NCBI RefSeq assembly: GCF_900111685.1
Contig: NZ_FOHX01000017.1
Coordinates: 62,001-126,000 of the forward strand
DNA: 64,000 nucleotides
Source of the DNA: Nonomuraea wenchangensis
Lineage (GTDB): Bacteria; Actinomycetota; Actinomycetes; Streptosporangiales; Streptosporangiaceae
Direction of reading: 5' to 3'
The notes under the pieces were generated by a model that did no database searches, had not been told where the DNA came from, and saw nothing but the letters and a program-made list of their open reading frames with translations. The translations under genes were made by a program, and so were the position numbers. Below, piece after piece: positions 8,270 to 16,007 of this stretch (position 1 is the first letter of the stretch; every line of letters starts with the position of its first letter).

Positions 8270-8992
8270 TCAGATGGGCCGCCTCCCTTCGGTGACAGCG
8301 TGCTGGACGGCGCGGGTGTCCGTGAGATCCGGCAGCACGACGTCCGCGCCCGCCGCTCGTAGTTCGGCGACGCTGTTGGTTCCGGTTGCGACCGCGACGA
8401 TCCTGGCCCCGGCTGCGTGGGCGGTGGCGATGTCACGGAGGGTGTCGCCGATGATGACAGAGTCGGCGCCGCTGTGTCGGTGGCCGAGATGCCGCTCGGT
8501 GCGCTTGAAGGCATGTGCCGGCAGGTCGGTGCGTTCGAAGGCGTCGCCTCCATACGCGCCGAGACGGAAGTCGATGTGGCGGTCGAGTCCGAACACTTCC
8601 AACTTCAATACCGCGAGCGAATACAGGTTGCCGGTCAGTACTGACTGACGCACTCCTGGGACGGCCCCCACAGCCGTCAGCGCATCGGCCGCACCCGGCA
8701 GCGCACGCCCCTCAGCGAGCAGGTCGCCCGCACGGTCCAGATGTTCCGCGATCAGCAGATCCGTGAAGGCGTCCAGCAGGTCGGCGTCGGGATCCAGGCC
8801 GTGAGCCCTCAGCGCATCGGTAGCGGCGGCCAGTTCGGTGCGGCCGTCGAACTGCCACGGCTGCTCCAGCGTCAGATTTGTCGCCTTACGGAACGCTTCG
8901 GCATAGGCCTGGCGCGCGACCGTGCCGGCGTCGATCAGCGTGTGATCGATGTCCCAGAGCACCAGAAGAGGAGTCGGCGTGTCAGCTTGCAT
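8270..8992 (-). CDS. HAD-family phosphatase
   Basis: 240 residues from ATG 8992, chosen because GGAGG lies 5 nt upstream; an in-frame ATG at 9004 lacks such a site. Motif I is WDIDHTL with Asp14 as nucleophile and Asp16 as acid/base, motif II is TGN near residue 120, and motif III/IV is IIGDTLRD. The helical cap between I and II places it with phosphoglycolate phosphatase/beta-phosphoglucomutase-like enzymes; the substrate is unknown. Its start overlaps the end of the MFS gene by 11 nt, so the two are co-translated. Confidence 0.88.
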   Translation of the reverse strand: MQADTPTPLLVLWDIDHTLIDAGTVARQAYAEAFRKATNLTLEQPWQFDGRTELAAATDALRAHGLDPDADLLDAFTDLLIAEHLDRAGDLLAEGRALPGAADALTAVGAVPGVRQSVLTGNLYSLAVLKLEVFGLDRHIDFRLGAYGGDAFERTDLPAHAFKRTERHLGHRHSGADSVIIGDTLRDIATAHAAGARIVAVATGTNSVAELRAAGADVVLPDLTDTRAVQHAVTEGRRPI

Positions 8993-10193
8993 GAAGACCT
9001 CCATGATTGTCCCGCGCCCACACGATCAGTCCCAAGACCATGAACACTGCGCCGGCCGCCGAGACCGCAGCCCATCCGCCGAGCCGATAGGCCGCCGTGC
9101 CCGCAGCGGTGCCGGCCACGCCCCCAAGGGTGTAGATGGTCATGTAGACGGAAGCAATCCGTGAACGTGCCACGCTCACAAGGCCATAGACCACGCTCAT
9201 GTTCACCAGATGTGTGCCTTGTACCGCCAGGTCCATCGCCACGAGCCCGACGACGAGCCATACCAGGCCCTGGGTTCCGATCGCCATCACTCCGAACGAG
9301 GCCACGCCCACGATGAGGAGAATTCCGGTCACCTGGCGTTGCCATCCCCTGTCCACAGCACGACCGACCGTGTGTGCAGCGATCGCACCTGCGACGCCGA
9401 CCAACGCGAACAGGCCGATCTCAGCTTCGCCGTATTCGTACGAAGGTCCTGACAGCAGGAACGCCACGGTCGCCCAGAACACCCCGAACGCGCCAAAGGC
9501 ACAGGCACCGATCAGTGAGCGTCTCCTGAGCAGCGGCTCACTCACCGCCAGCTTGACGGTCGCCCGGAACTGCGCGGCGTAGCCGATCGCCATCTCGGCG
9601 GGAGCTGCTGGAAGGGTGCGTGCCAGCGCGCCGGTGAGCAGGAGCGTCACAACCGCAGCACCCAGGAAGAGCGCACGCCAGCCGAACGCCTCGGCAGTCA
9701 GGCCGGCGATCGTTCGGGACAGCAGAATGCCCACCAGGCCACCGCTGAGCACCGTCGCGATGACGCGGCCGCGCTCGTGCTCGCCGGCGAGGGTGGCGGC
9801 GTAGGGGATGAGGATGTTCACCACACTCGCGCCGGCCAAGCCGATCACCGCTCCCGCGGCCAGCAGTACGCCTACGGTGGATGCCGTGCCGGTCACGACG
9901 AGCGCCACGACTTCGACGAGCAGGAGCAGGCAGACCAGCGGGCGTCGACGGACGATGTCGCCGAGCGGCACGACCAGGACCAGCCCCAGCGCATAGCCCA
10001 ACTGCCCGACGGCAGGCAGGTACCCGACCTCGAAGGCCGAGGCGTACGACCGTGCCATGTCGGGAAGCAGCGGCTGGCAGTAATAGAGGTTGGCTATGGC
10101 CACCCCATAGCTCACCGCCAGCAGCCATACCTGATGGCCTGGAGCGTGGACGGCCTGACCCGTACACGATGGGCGCCTCTCGTCGATGGTCAC
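8982..10193 (-). CDS. MFS transporter, DHA1 drug:H+ antiporter-like
   Basis: 403 residues from GTG 10193. About 12 hydrophobic helices can be counted. The segment IANLYYCQPLLP and the motif-A-like loop LGDIVRRRP between helices 2 and 3 match a subgroup of 12-helix exporters of the YbcL/NepI type. The GTG was chosen because translation further upstream would cross the promoter and a palindrome (10194-10208). It is transcribed away from the MocR regulator gene and is probably its target. It leads a two-gene operon with the HAD phosphatase. Substrate unknown. Confidence 0.87.
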   Translation of the reverse strand: MTIDERRPSCTGQAVHAPGHQVWLLAVSYGVAIANLYYCQPLLPDMARSYASAFEVGYLPAVGQLGYALGLVLVVPLGDIVRRRPLVCLLLLVEVVALVVTGTASTVGVLLAAGAVIGLAGASVVNILIPYAATLAGEHERGRVIATVLSGGLVGILLSRTIAGLTAEAFGWRALFLGAAVVTLLLTGALARTLPAAPAEMAIGYAAQFRATVKLAVSEPLLRRRSLIGACAFGAFGVFWATVAFLLSGPSYEYGEAEIGLFALVGVAGAIAAHTVGRAVDRGWQRQVTGILLIVGVASFGVMAIGTQGLVWLVVGLVAMDLAVQGTHLVNMSVVYGLVSVARSRIASVYMTIYTLGGVAGTAAGTAAYRLGGWAAVSAAGAVFMVLGLIVWARDNHGGLHAS

Positions 10194-10208
10194 CGTAGCG
10201 ACGCTACG
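10194..10208. promoter_or_regulatory. Perfect 7-1-7 palindrome, candidate operator of the MocR regulator
   Basis: CGTAGCG, one A, then CGCTACG. It lies between the divergent MFS (-) and MocR (+) genes, immediately upstream of the MFS start and next to its likely -10 (TACTCT on the minus strand, 10209-10214). The MocR gene has its own TAAGAT at 10227-10232, 8 nt ahead of its ATG. The position fits repression of the exporter by the adjacent regulator; binding is inferred. Confidence 0.6.
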
Positions 10209-10240
10209 AGAGTATTGGGCCTGAATTAAGATCCACCGAC

Positions 10241-11677
10241 ATGTCGAATTCTTGGCCCACTTCCGGTATCGAGCTGCATCTGGAACTTGACCCGGCAACC
10301 GGCCGCCGCGCCGCTCTCGAGCAGGCGTTACGGGCCGCGATCCAAACTGGACGGCTGGCACCCCATGCCCGGCTGCCCGCCAGCCGCAATCTCGCCGCGG
10401 AGCTCGGGATGTCCCGTGGAACCGTCAGAGCCGCGTACGACCAGCTCATCGCCGAGGGATACCTGACCGCCCGCCAGGGATCGGGCACGGCGGTGGCCGG
10501 GCTCCCCCAGCGCCGCACGGACAGCGCAGCCGGTCGGCATGACCTGGCATCGCCTGGCCCCCGGCACGATCTCCGCCCAGGCCACCCAGATGTCTCCGCC
10601 TTCCCCACGGCGGCATGGCTGCGGTCCACCCGCCGGGCACTGGGCTCCGCCGCAGCCGACGCGTACGCCTATGACGACCCGCGCGGCCGGATCGAACTGC
10701 GTACCGCACTGGCCGAATACCTCGGACGCACCCGTGGCGTCCTCGCTCACCCGGACCTCATCATGATCACGAACGGGTACGTCCAGGCCCTGGCACTGCT
10801 CAGCCGCGTACTCAGCGAGGCCGGCACGGCCACCATCGCGACGGAGGATCCGGGAGTCGCCTTCCACCGGGAGGTGATCCGTCGCAACGGCTCGGCGGTC
10901 GTCCCGCTCGCCGTGGATGAGCGCGGCGCCCGTACCGACCTGCTCGGCGCCCCCGGTTTCCCGTCGGTTGACGCCGTGGAGGTGACCCCGGCCCATCAGC
11001 ATCCGACAGGACACACCCTCGACCCGCAACGCCGCCGGGCCCTCATCGGCTGGGCACGTTCCAGCGGCGCTCTGATCATCGAGAATGATTACGACGGCGA
11101 GTTCCGCTACGACCGCCAACCCATCGGCGCGATCCAGGGCACAGCGCCCGACCATGTCGCCTACGTCGGAACCGTCTCCAAGGCCCTCAGTCCCGCCCTG
11201 CGTCTGGGCTGGATCGTGCTGCCCCATCACCTCTTGGAGCCGCTGATCGAAGCCAAGCGCCACAATGACCGTCACACCGAGACCATCGGCCAACTGACGC
11301 TGGCGGACTTCATCGCCTGCCATGCTTACGACCGGCACGTCCGCGCAGGCCGGTTGCGCTACCAACGCCGGCGCGACCTGCTACTGGCCCGCCTCCACGC
11401 TCAGCCGGGCCCCCTGCCGACCGGTTTCTCCGTCCACGGGATCGCCGCCGGCCTGCAGGTCCTGATCAGCTTGCCGGCTGAAGGCCCGACCGAGCAGCAG
11501 GTACTCCAGACCGCAGCGGCCAACGACGTGGGCGTGGGACACCTGGGCGATCGCTGGCATGCCCCCGGAGACCACCCGCAGGGCATCATCGTGGGCTACG
11601 GAACACCGAGCGAGCGCACCTACCCGGCCGCAGTCGACGCCCTCGCCCACGTCCTACGGATCACGCATCGCGCCTAG
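10241..11677 (+). CDS. MocR/PdxR-type transcriptional regulator (GntR HTH fused to aminotransferase fold)
   Basis: 478 residues. The first 80 form a GntR winged helix (LPASRNLAAELGMSRGTV, then YDQLIAEGYL). The rest is a class I aminotransferase-like domain with the Asp region (ENDYDGEFRYD) and the pyridoxal-phosphate lysine in GTVSKALSPALRLGW. Such regulators sense PLP or an amino-donor adduct. The ATG at 10241 follows TAAGAT by 8 nt, so leaderless expression is plausible. It is divergent from the exporter and probably controls it, perhaps also the oxidoreductase. It ends 21 nt before the third msrA-end copy. Confidence 0.9.
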   Translation: MSNSWPTSGIELHLELDPATGRRAALEQALRAAIQTGRLAPHARLPASRNLAAELGMSRGTVRAAYDQLIAEGYLTARQGSGTAVAGLPQRRTDSAAGRHDLASPGPRHDLRPGHPDVSAFPTAAWLRSTRRALGSAAADAYAYDDPRGRIELRTALAEYLGRTRGVLAHPDLIMITNGYVQALALLSRVLSEAGTATIATEDPGVAFHREVIRRNGSAVVPLAVDERGARTDLLGAPGFPSVDAVEVTPAHQHPTGHTLDPQRRRALIGWARSSGALIIENDYDGEFRYDRQPIGAIQGTAPDHVAYVGTVSKALSPALRLGWIVLPHHLLEPLIEAKRHNDRHTETIGQLTLADFIACHAYDRHVRAGRLRYQRRRDLLLARLHAQPGPLPTGFSVHGIAAGLQVLISLPAEGPTEQQVLQTAAANDVGVGHLGDRWHAPGDHPQGIIVGYGTPSERTYPAAVDALAHVLRITHRA

Positions 11678-11698
11678 ACCTCGCGCGGACAGCCCTGT

Positions 11699-11809
11699 TC
11701 ACTCACCAGCGGGAGCCACGCCCACCGGACAGAAAACCCCAGTGCCGCCGATCCCGCAGTACCCATTGGGCACTTTGTACAGGTACTGCTGGTGGTAGCG
11801 CTTAACTTC
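11699..11809 (-). repeat. Displaced msrA 3' end, copy 3
   Basis: Read on the minus strand, these 111 nt encode 36 residues plus TGA that align without gaps to the last 36 of MsrA: YHQQYL, then GYCGIGGTGV, then CPVG. Both MsrA C-terminal cysteines are kept. The five codons before YHQQYL match the other copies (PEVKR here) and not MsrA (HAED). The copy starts 10 nt after the VapC stop. Synonymous differences from msrA show it comes from another msrA allele and not from recent local duplication. Confidence 0.85.
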
Positions 11810-11819
11810 AGGTCGTAAT

Positions 11820-12236
11820 TCACAGCATCTCTGGCAGGAGGAGAAGCGCGCTGGTGTGGTTCGGGCGGACTACTGTGAAGTGACGGCGATCAAGCGTTGC
11901 GACCTCCGAAACGTTGAGCCGTTCAGCAACCGCGATCACGGATGCGTCGACCGCGCCCAGAGAAAGACTCGCGTACAGCTCAACCAAGTCGCTCATCCGG
12001 TCCACGTCCTGCTCGGTGAGATCGACCAGTGTCACACCTGACCCGAAGGACCGCAAGAAGGCCGGCTCCGCTTTGCTGCCCTGTCGCCTCTCGACCAACT
12101 GGCACACCTCCGTGACAACTGTGGAGGGGACGAGCAGCGGACCAGGGTAAGTCCTCAGAAGGCGCGCGCACGCATCGTGGTGCTTGTCTTGGCCATTGAG
12201 CGCCGCGACCAGCGGCCCTGAGTCAAGAACGATCAC
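11820..12236 (-). CDS. VapC-type toxin, PIN-domain ribonuclease
   Basis: 138 residues. The PIN acidic residues are visible: Asp5 (VLDSGPL), Glu43 (VVTEV), Asp97 (GAVDASV) and Asp116 (ATLDRRHF). VapC toxins are Mg-dependent RNases that usually cut tRNA or rRNA and are held inactive by the cognate antitoxin. The ATG overlaps the antitoxin stop in an ATGA, as usual for a VapBC operon. The stop is 10 nt before the msrA-end copy 3, so this operon fills the space between two such copies. Confidence 0.9.
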   Translation of the reverse strand: MIVLDSGPLVAALNGQDKHHDACARLLRTYPGPLLVPSTVVTEVCQLVERRQGSKAEPAFLRSFGSGVTLVDLTEQDVDRMSDLVELYASLSLGAVDASVIAVAERLNVSEVATLDRRHFTVVRPNHTSALLLLPEML

Positions 12237-12439
12237 AAAGAGTGATTGTCCTCCGACCGCAAGATCTCCTCGGCACGTTCCGCAAAATCGGGCTCCGCCT
12301 CCAGCATGCCGATGAACGGCAAGTCCCGAACCGTTTGCGGCTCATCGAGTTGATCCCGGACCAGGCGAAGCAGAGGCGCGACCTTCTCCTCAGGCAGCCG
12401 GTCCACCAGGTGATGAAGCTCCTCGCGCATCACGCTCAT
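12233..12439 (-). CDS. VapB-type antitoxin
   Basis: 68 residues from ATG 12439 (MSVMREELHHLVDRLPEEKVAPLL). The protein is small, acidic and helical, with the DRLPEEKVAPLLRLV helix common in antitoxins paired with PIN toxins. The C-terminus (ERAEEILRSED) would wrap the toxin. No clear AbrB or RHH fold can be assigned by eye. The ATG is 7 nt after TAGACT, so the operon mRNA is probably leaderless, and an inverted repeat adjoins that -10 box. Overlaps the toxin start by 4 nt. Confidence 0.8.
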   Translation of the reverse strand: MSVMREELHHLVDRLPEEKVAPLLRLVRDQLDEPQTVRDLPFIGMLEAEPDFAERAEEILRSEDNHSL

Positions 12440-12446
12440 GCCATCC

Positions 12447-12469
12447 AGTCTATGGGACGAGGTGTCCCA
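12447..12469 (-). promoter_or_regulatory. Promoter and candidate operator of the VapBC operon
   Basis: On the minus strand TAGACT (12447-12452) is a -10 box 7 nt before the ATG at 12439. Directly upstream is an inverted repeat, TGGGAC (12453-12458) and GTCCCA (12464-12469) with a 5-nt spacer. Autorepression by the antitoxin-toxin complex at such a site is standard for this class; the match to this repeat is inferred. Confidence 0.55.
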
Positions 12470-12623
12470 AGGCCGGAACACCTCGTTCTACCGCCTTCCG
12501 GGGAGACGCAGATGTTCCCAGGAGATGCTGACGCCCCAGTTGAGAGCAGGCCGCAAGACGTCCACCGTAGAGATCCCGCCAAGGCGTGGGGACCTGTTCG
12601 CCCACGGAACCGGCGTGATCCTG

Positions 12624-12908
12624 ATGGAGCCGGCCGATGATCTCACTCAGCAGGCGACCATCCTCCTACGGGAGTACGGCCCCGTTCACTCAGGCACCCC
12701 GGCCGGCGACTTCAACGTCATAGACCTGGACGACGCATCGGGCTGGGCCGTAACGGGCCATCACCCCGACATTCTCACCTACCTCGATCCCAGCGAGTTG
12801 GAGAACCACGACTATCTCGCAGTCGGCATCCTCGGGCGCGCCAAGCGTGATCGCGACGGAAACGAACTGACCGTCCTTCACCACCTCGAAGACAAGCGCA
12901 GCATCTGA
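12624..12908 (+). CDS. Hypothetical protein in the VapBC segment
   Basis: 94 residues from ATG 12624; the frame stays open further upstream but without a better start. I do not recognise the family. Visible features are a DLTQQATILLREYGPV helix, a GDFNVIDLDDASGWAVTGHHPDILTYL stretch that looks like a small alpha/beta fold, and a basic loop GRAKRDRDGNELTV. No signal peptide or membrane helix. It is the only plus-strand gene among the three TA segments, facing away from VapBC. Codon use looks normal for a real gene, with strong third-position GC. Confidence 0.55.
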   Translation: MEPADDLTQQATILLREYGPVHSGTPAGDFNVIDLDDASGWAVTGHHPDILTYLDPSELENHDYLAVGILGRAKRDRDGNELTVLHHLEDKRSI

Positions 12909-13263
12909 GGCAGAGGCGGCTTCACCTGGCGATTACGCGCGACGGTCCCCGAGAGATAAATCTCGGCGTCTCTGATAGGGCGTCCCATCTTCCGCGTACC
13001 AACTACGACTCGCCACGAGGCCGAGTAAAGGTCGAACGCCAGGAGAGCCGGCCTGCGAAACAGACAAGGCCTCCGCCAGCATGAGGATCACGCTGGCTGA
13101 GCTCGAGACCGACGTCGCTCAGGCCGGCGATTGTCCTTCTCTCGCCGTGCTCACGCTGCTTCCAGTCCATGAGCGCCTTCATGCGCCGAGAGGACGGCGT
13201 TCACGCCGAAGAAGGCCACATCGCCAGCCGTCAAGCCGCCGGCATCGTCCGCGAGAGCACGGT
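12909..13263. other. Intergenic stretch with a possible extra msrA-end scrap
   Basis: No gene with a good start. Positions 13221-13237 match 16 of 17 nt of the msrA end (15204-15220, the GLTAGE codons), in the same orientation as the full copy at 13264-13374. This could be the stub of one more displaced end, but 17 nt is too short to be sure. Confidence 0.35.
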
Positions 13264-13374
13264 TCAGGCTTCGCCCGACGTCAAGCCGACCGGGCAGGAG
13301 ACGCCCGTGCCACCGATGCCGCAGTAGCCGTTCGGGTTCTTCCACAAATATTGCTGGTGGTAGCGCTTCGCTTC
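13264..13374 (-). repeat. Displaced msrA 3' end, copy 2
   Basis: 111 nt on the minus strand, 36 codons and a TGA stop, aligned without gaps to the last 36 residues of MsrA (YHQQYL, GYCGIGGTGV, SCPVGLTSGEA). It begins 18 nt after the RelE-type toxin stop and lies between that toxin and the VapBC segment. The residues before YHQQYL read LPEAKR, like copy 3. Both C-terminal cysteines are kept. Many silent changes relative to msrA show a foreign allele. Confidence 0.87.
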
Positions 13375-13392
13375 AGGCAATAGATGCACGAC

Positions 13393-13908
13393 CTAATGAG
13401 CCTTGGACCGATACTCAGCCCACCTGTCGACCGCCTCTTGAAGGTCAAGAGCGGCAACGTCCTCACGCGCCATCCCAACCGTGAAGATCAACCGGTCCGC
13501 GAGCCAATCTGGAACCGGTTCTCTGGGAGGTGCTTTCTCCACCCTGATGTGATCGGCCAGCCTGCCAAGGCGTTCAATCACCTGGCCGAGCTGGATGATC
13601 TCGGGGCGGCCTGCACCCACCTCACGGACCCTCGCCGTCGCCTCCGCGTACACCTCCGCGTCGGCCCGCTCACCAACAGCCCACACCTCGCAGATCTCCA
13701 CTGACTTGTCCTCAGTGATGCGATAGACGACACGCCAGGTGTTGCGACTGACCACCAGTTTCCGGAAGCTGGTCAGTTCCCCGCCGAGTGGGTAACCAGC
13801 TTCGGGATTGTCCAACAGGAGAAGGATCTTCTTGAGCACTTTGGGTACCGCGTCTGGGCCAATGCGCCGGAGGTCGTCGACTGCCGGCGCGGTGAAGACG
13901 ACGTCGGA
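13393..13908 (-). CDS. RelE/ParE-superfamily toxin with C-terminal extension
   Basis: The gene starts at the GTG at 13909-13911, giving 172 residues. Residues 1-90 resemble RelE/YoeB toxins: FTAPAVDDLRRIG helix, LLDNPEAGYPLGGELTSFRKLVVSRNTWRVVYRI with the conserved basic strands, then VEICEVWAVGERADAEVY. Residues 95-172 are an added charged helical part (IIQLGQVIERLGRLADHIR ... EDVAALDLQEAVDRWAEY) not usual for this family. The start is 3 nt after the antitoxin stop. RelE toxins cleave mRNA on the ribosome. It ends 18 nt before msrA-end copy 2. Confidence 0.82.
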   Translation of the reverse strand, partial: SDVVFTAPAVDDLRRIGPDAVPKVLKKILLLLDNPEAGYPLGGELTSFRKLVVSRNTWRVVYRITEDKSVEICEVWAVGERADAEVYAEATARVREVGAGRPEIIQLGQVIERLGRLADHIRVEKAPPREPVPDWLADRLIFTVGMAREDVAALDLQEAVDRWAEYRSKAH

Positions 13909-13914
13909 CACGAT

Positions 13915-14223
13915 TCACTCATCGTCCGGGAGGGCGGATAGCGACTCGCGAGTATGCCCGAAAGCGGCAAGCACCTCATCGAGCGAGACCCGCTCTCCCG
14001 TGTCCGTGACCGACCGGGCGAGCACAAGCGCCAGATCACGCAAATCAGCCGCCGCTTCCTCAAGTTCATGGAGCCGACGAATACTCACCACGGCCGCCAC
14101 TGGCTGATGCCGACGGGTGACCACCAGATCGGTCCCCTGCTCCGCATCAGCCACCAGGCGGGCAACGCCTCGCTGGGCCGCCTCTGTGACGGTCAGCTCA
14201 GTAGGGTCGTGCAGAACAGCCAT
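13915..14223 (-). CDS. Phd/YefM-type antitoxin
   Basis: 102 residues. The N-terminus LTVTEAAQRGVARLVADAEQGTDLVVTRRHQPVAAVVSI is the dimerising DNA-binding fold of Phd/YefM; the C-terminus is acidic and helical and would neutralise the RelE-type toxin 3 nt downstream. The ATG at 14223 follows TACAGT by 6 nt, so the mRNA is probably leaderless. A decayed relative lies at 8165-8212. Confidence 0.88.
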   Translation of the reverse strand: MAVLHDPTELTVTEAAQRGVARLVADAEQGTDLVVTRRHQPVAAVVSIRRLHELEEAAADLRDLALVLARSVTDTGERVSLDEVLAAFGHTRESLSALPDDE

Positions 14224-14248
14224 ACATCAACTGTACATCTTTCTGTAT
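14223..14248 (-). promoter_or_regulatory. Promoter and candidate operator of the Phd-RelE operon
   Basis: TACA (14223-14226) and TGTA (14232-14235) flank 5 nt across the start codon and the -10 box TACAGT (minus strand, 14230-14235). ATACA (14222-14226) and TGTAT (14244-14248) repeat the motif further out, with a TGTACA palindrome between. Phd proteins bind such short TGTA/TACA palindromes in pairs, so this is a likely autorepression site. Confidence 0.5.
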
Positions 14249-14279
14249 AGAACCGCAGCTCCCCTGCCCAAGCATCGCC

Positions 14280-14390
14280 TCACGCGTCACCGGACGTCAG
14301 ACCCACTGGACACGCGACTCCGGTCCCGCCGATGCCGCAGTACCCGTTGGGAACTTTAAAAAGATATTGCTGGTGGTAGCACTTCATCTC
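14280..14390 (-). repeat. Displaced msrA 3' end, copy 1
   Basis: 111 nt on the minus strand, 36 codons and a TGA stop, aligned without gaps to the end of MsrA (YHQQYL, GYCGIGGTGV, ACPVGLTSGDA). It is the copy nearest to intact msrA and lies between the HigBA operon (16 nt after the antitoxin stop) and the Phd antitoxin promoter. Upstream residues read EMKC where copies 2 and 3 have EAKR and EVKR. Confidence 0.87.
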
Positions 14391-14406
14391 GCGCGATAAA
14401 TCAGGC

Positions 14407-14706
14407 TTAGGCTGCGGGAACACGTGGACTGATTCGCACCTCCAGCTCGGCGTCCAGAGCCCTGGCCAGTCGCTCGAGGACCGGCAGCGTCGGCACGGTC
14501 CCTCCTCCTTCGAAACGGGCCACCGCTGACTGCGTCATGTCAGCCGCACGAGCCAGCTCACTCTGGCTCCACCCTCGAGATTCGCGCATCTGTCGTACTG
14601 CCCGACCGAGTTCGAAGGCGAGACGAGCCGCATCGTATGCCTCGGCCGCCCCGGGCTCGGACAGCCGTCGGTCACGGAGATCAGCCCAATCGGTCCGCTC
14701 GGTCAT
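14407..14706 (-). CDS. HigA-type XRE-family antitoxin
   Basis: 99 residues from ATG 14706 (GAGGAG 5 nt upstream; a GTG at 14712 is also in frame). An XRE helix-turn-helix spans about 35-85 (LGRAVRQMRESRGWSQSELARAADMTQSAVARFEGG ... LERLARALDAELEVRI). It follows the toxin gene, the reversed order typical of HigBA, with overlapping stop and start. It should neutralise the toxin and repress the operon through the large inverted repeat at 15048-15071. Confidence 0.88.
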   Translation of the reverse strand: MTERTDWADLRDRRLSEPGAAEAYDAARLAFELGRAVRQMRESRGWSQSELARAADMTQSAVARFEGGGTVPTLPVLERLARALDAELEVRISPRVPAA

Positions 14707-14708
14707 CA

Positions 14709-15053
14709 TCACTCCTCGTCCACCGAGTGCGCCTCGTCCTTGCAGCGGGACAACGGCCGCCGCGCCCGCTCCACTTCTCGATCTTCCCTCATTCGCGTTT
14801 TGCGGAAAACAGTCAGAAGGATGATCCGCCGATCCGAAGCGAGCCAGTAGCTGATCCGCATTGTCAGATCATCAAGGTAGAACCGCAGCTCGCGCAGCTT
14901 GCCATCGAGCTGTCGCGTGTACGGCTCTCCCAGCAGCGGGCCTTCCGCTGCGAGTAGGTCAATATAGAAGGCCGCTCGCGCGAACGACTCTGCCGAGAGC
15001 TTCTCAAGCCACTCCCGAACTTCCGGCTCCAGCTCCACGCTACCCCAAGCCAT
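14709..15053 (-). CDS. HigB-type toxin (phage Gp49-like, RelE superfamily)
   Basis: 114 residues. MAWGSVELEPEVREWLEKLS begins the Gp49-like fold, followed by LLAAEGPLLGEPYTRQLDGKLRELRF, DDLTMRISYWLASDRRIILLTVFRKT, the usual HigB strands with the conserved basic residues, and a charged tail. HigB toxins are ribosome-dependent mRNA endonucleases. The ATG is 7 nt after TAGCAT (leaderless). It is the first gene after the msrA stop, 143 nt away on the same strand. Confidence 0.88.
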   Translation of the reverse strand: MAWGSVELEPEVREWLEKLSAESFARAAFYIDLLAAEGPLLGEPYTRQLDGKLRELRFYLDDLTMRISYWLASDRRIILLTVFRKTRMREDREVERARRPLSRCKDEAHSVDEE

Positions 15054-15071
15054 AGCGATGATGCTATGGCT
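15048..15071. promoter_or_regulatory. Operator and -10 box of the HigBA operon
   Basis: A perfect inverted repeat with 9-nt arms AGCCATAGC and GCTATGGCT and a 6-nt spacer covers the start codon (15051-15053) and the -10 TAGCAT (minus strand, 15061-15066). Binding here would block RNA polymerase, so it fits autorepression by the XRE antitoxin. The same 9-6-9 layout survives beside the toxin relic at 3094-3117. Confidence 0.75.
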
Positions 15072-15196
15072 GGGGATGCCGCAGTCATGCGATTACAGAA
15101 TTCGGCCACTCCGAGTTATCCCGCGCCTACCCAACTCTCCGGTGGCGATCAAGGGCCACGCGGACGCTCTCGGAGCGGTCATGGTCTCAGCGGGTT

Positions 15197-15859
<663 letters not shown>

Positions 15860-16007
15860 CGCATTACCTCCAGCTCGCGTCCTCGGTTCAGCCTACCTGG
15901 GCCGCTTCGGCGGGCCCGGCGGGCTTCATCTCTCGCAACGCTTTAGGAGATCTACACATTTCCTCTTAGAGGATGAAATTTGTGGTTAAAGGTGGTAACG
16001 GGCGAAA

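Noticed and set aside
13221..13237. Seventeen nt with 16 matches to the msrA end, a possible fifth displaced copy
   Set aside because: Too short alone and lacks the GYCG region. Mentioned in the intergenic entry but not counted as a copy.
13081..13383. Plus-strand open frame across msrA-end copy 2
   Set aside because: Basic low-complexity translation with no domain; it runs antisense through the repeat.
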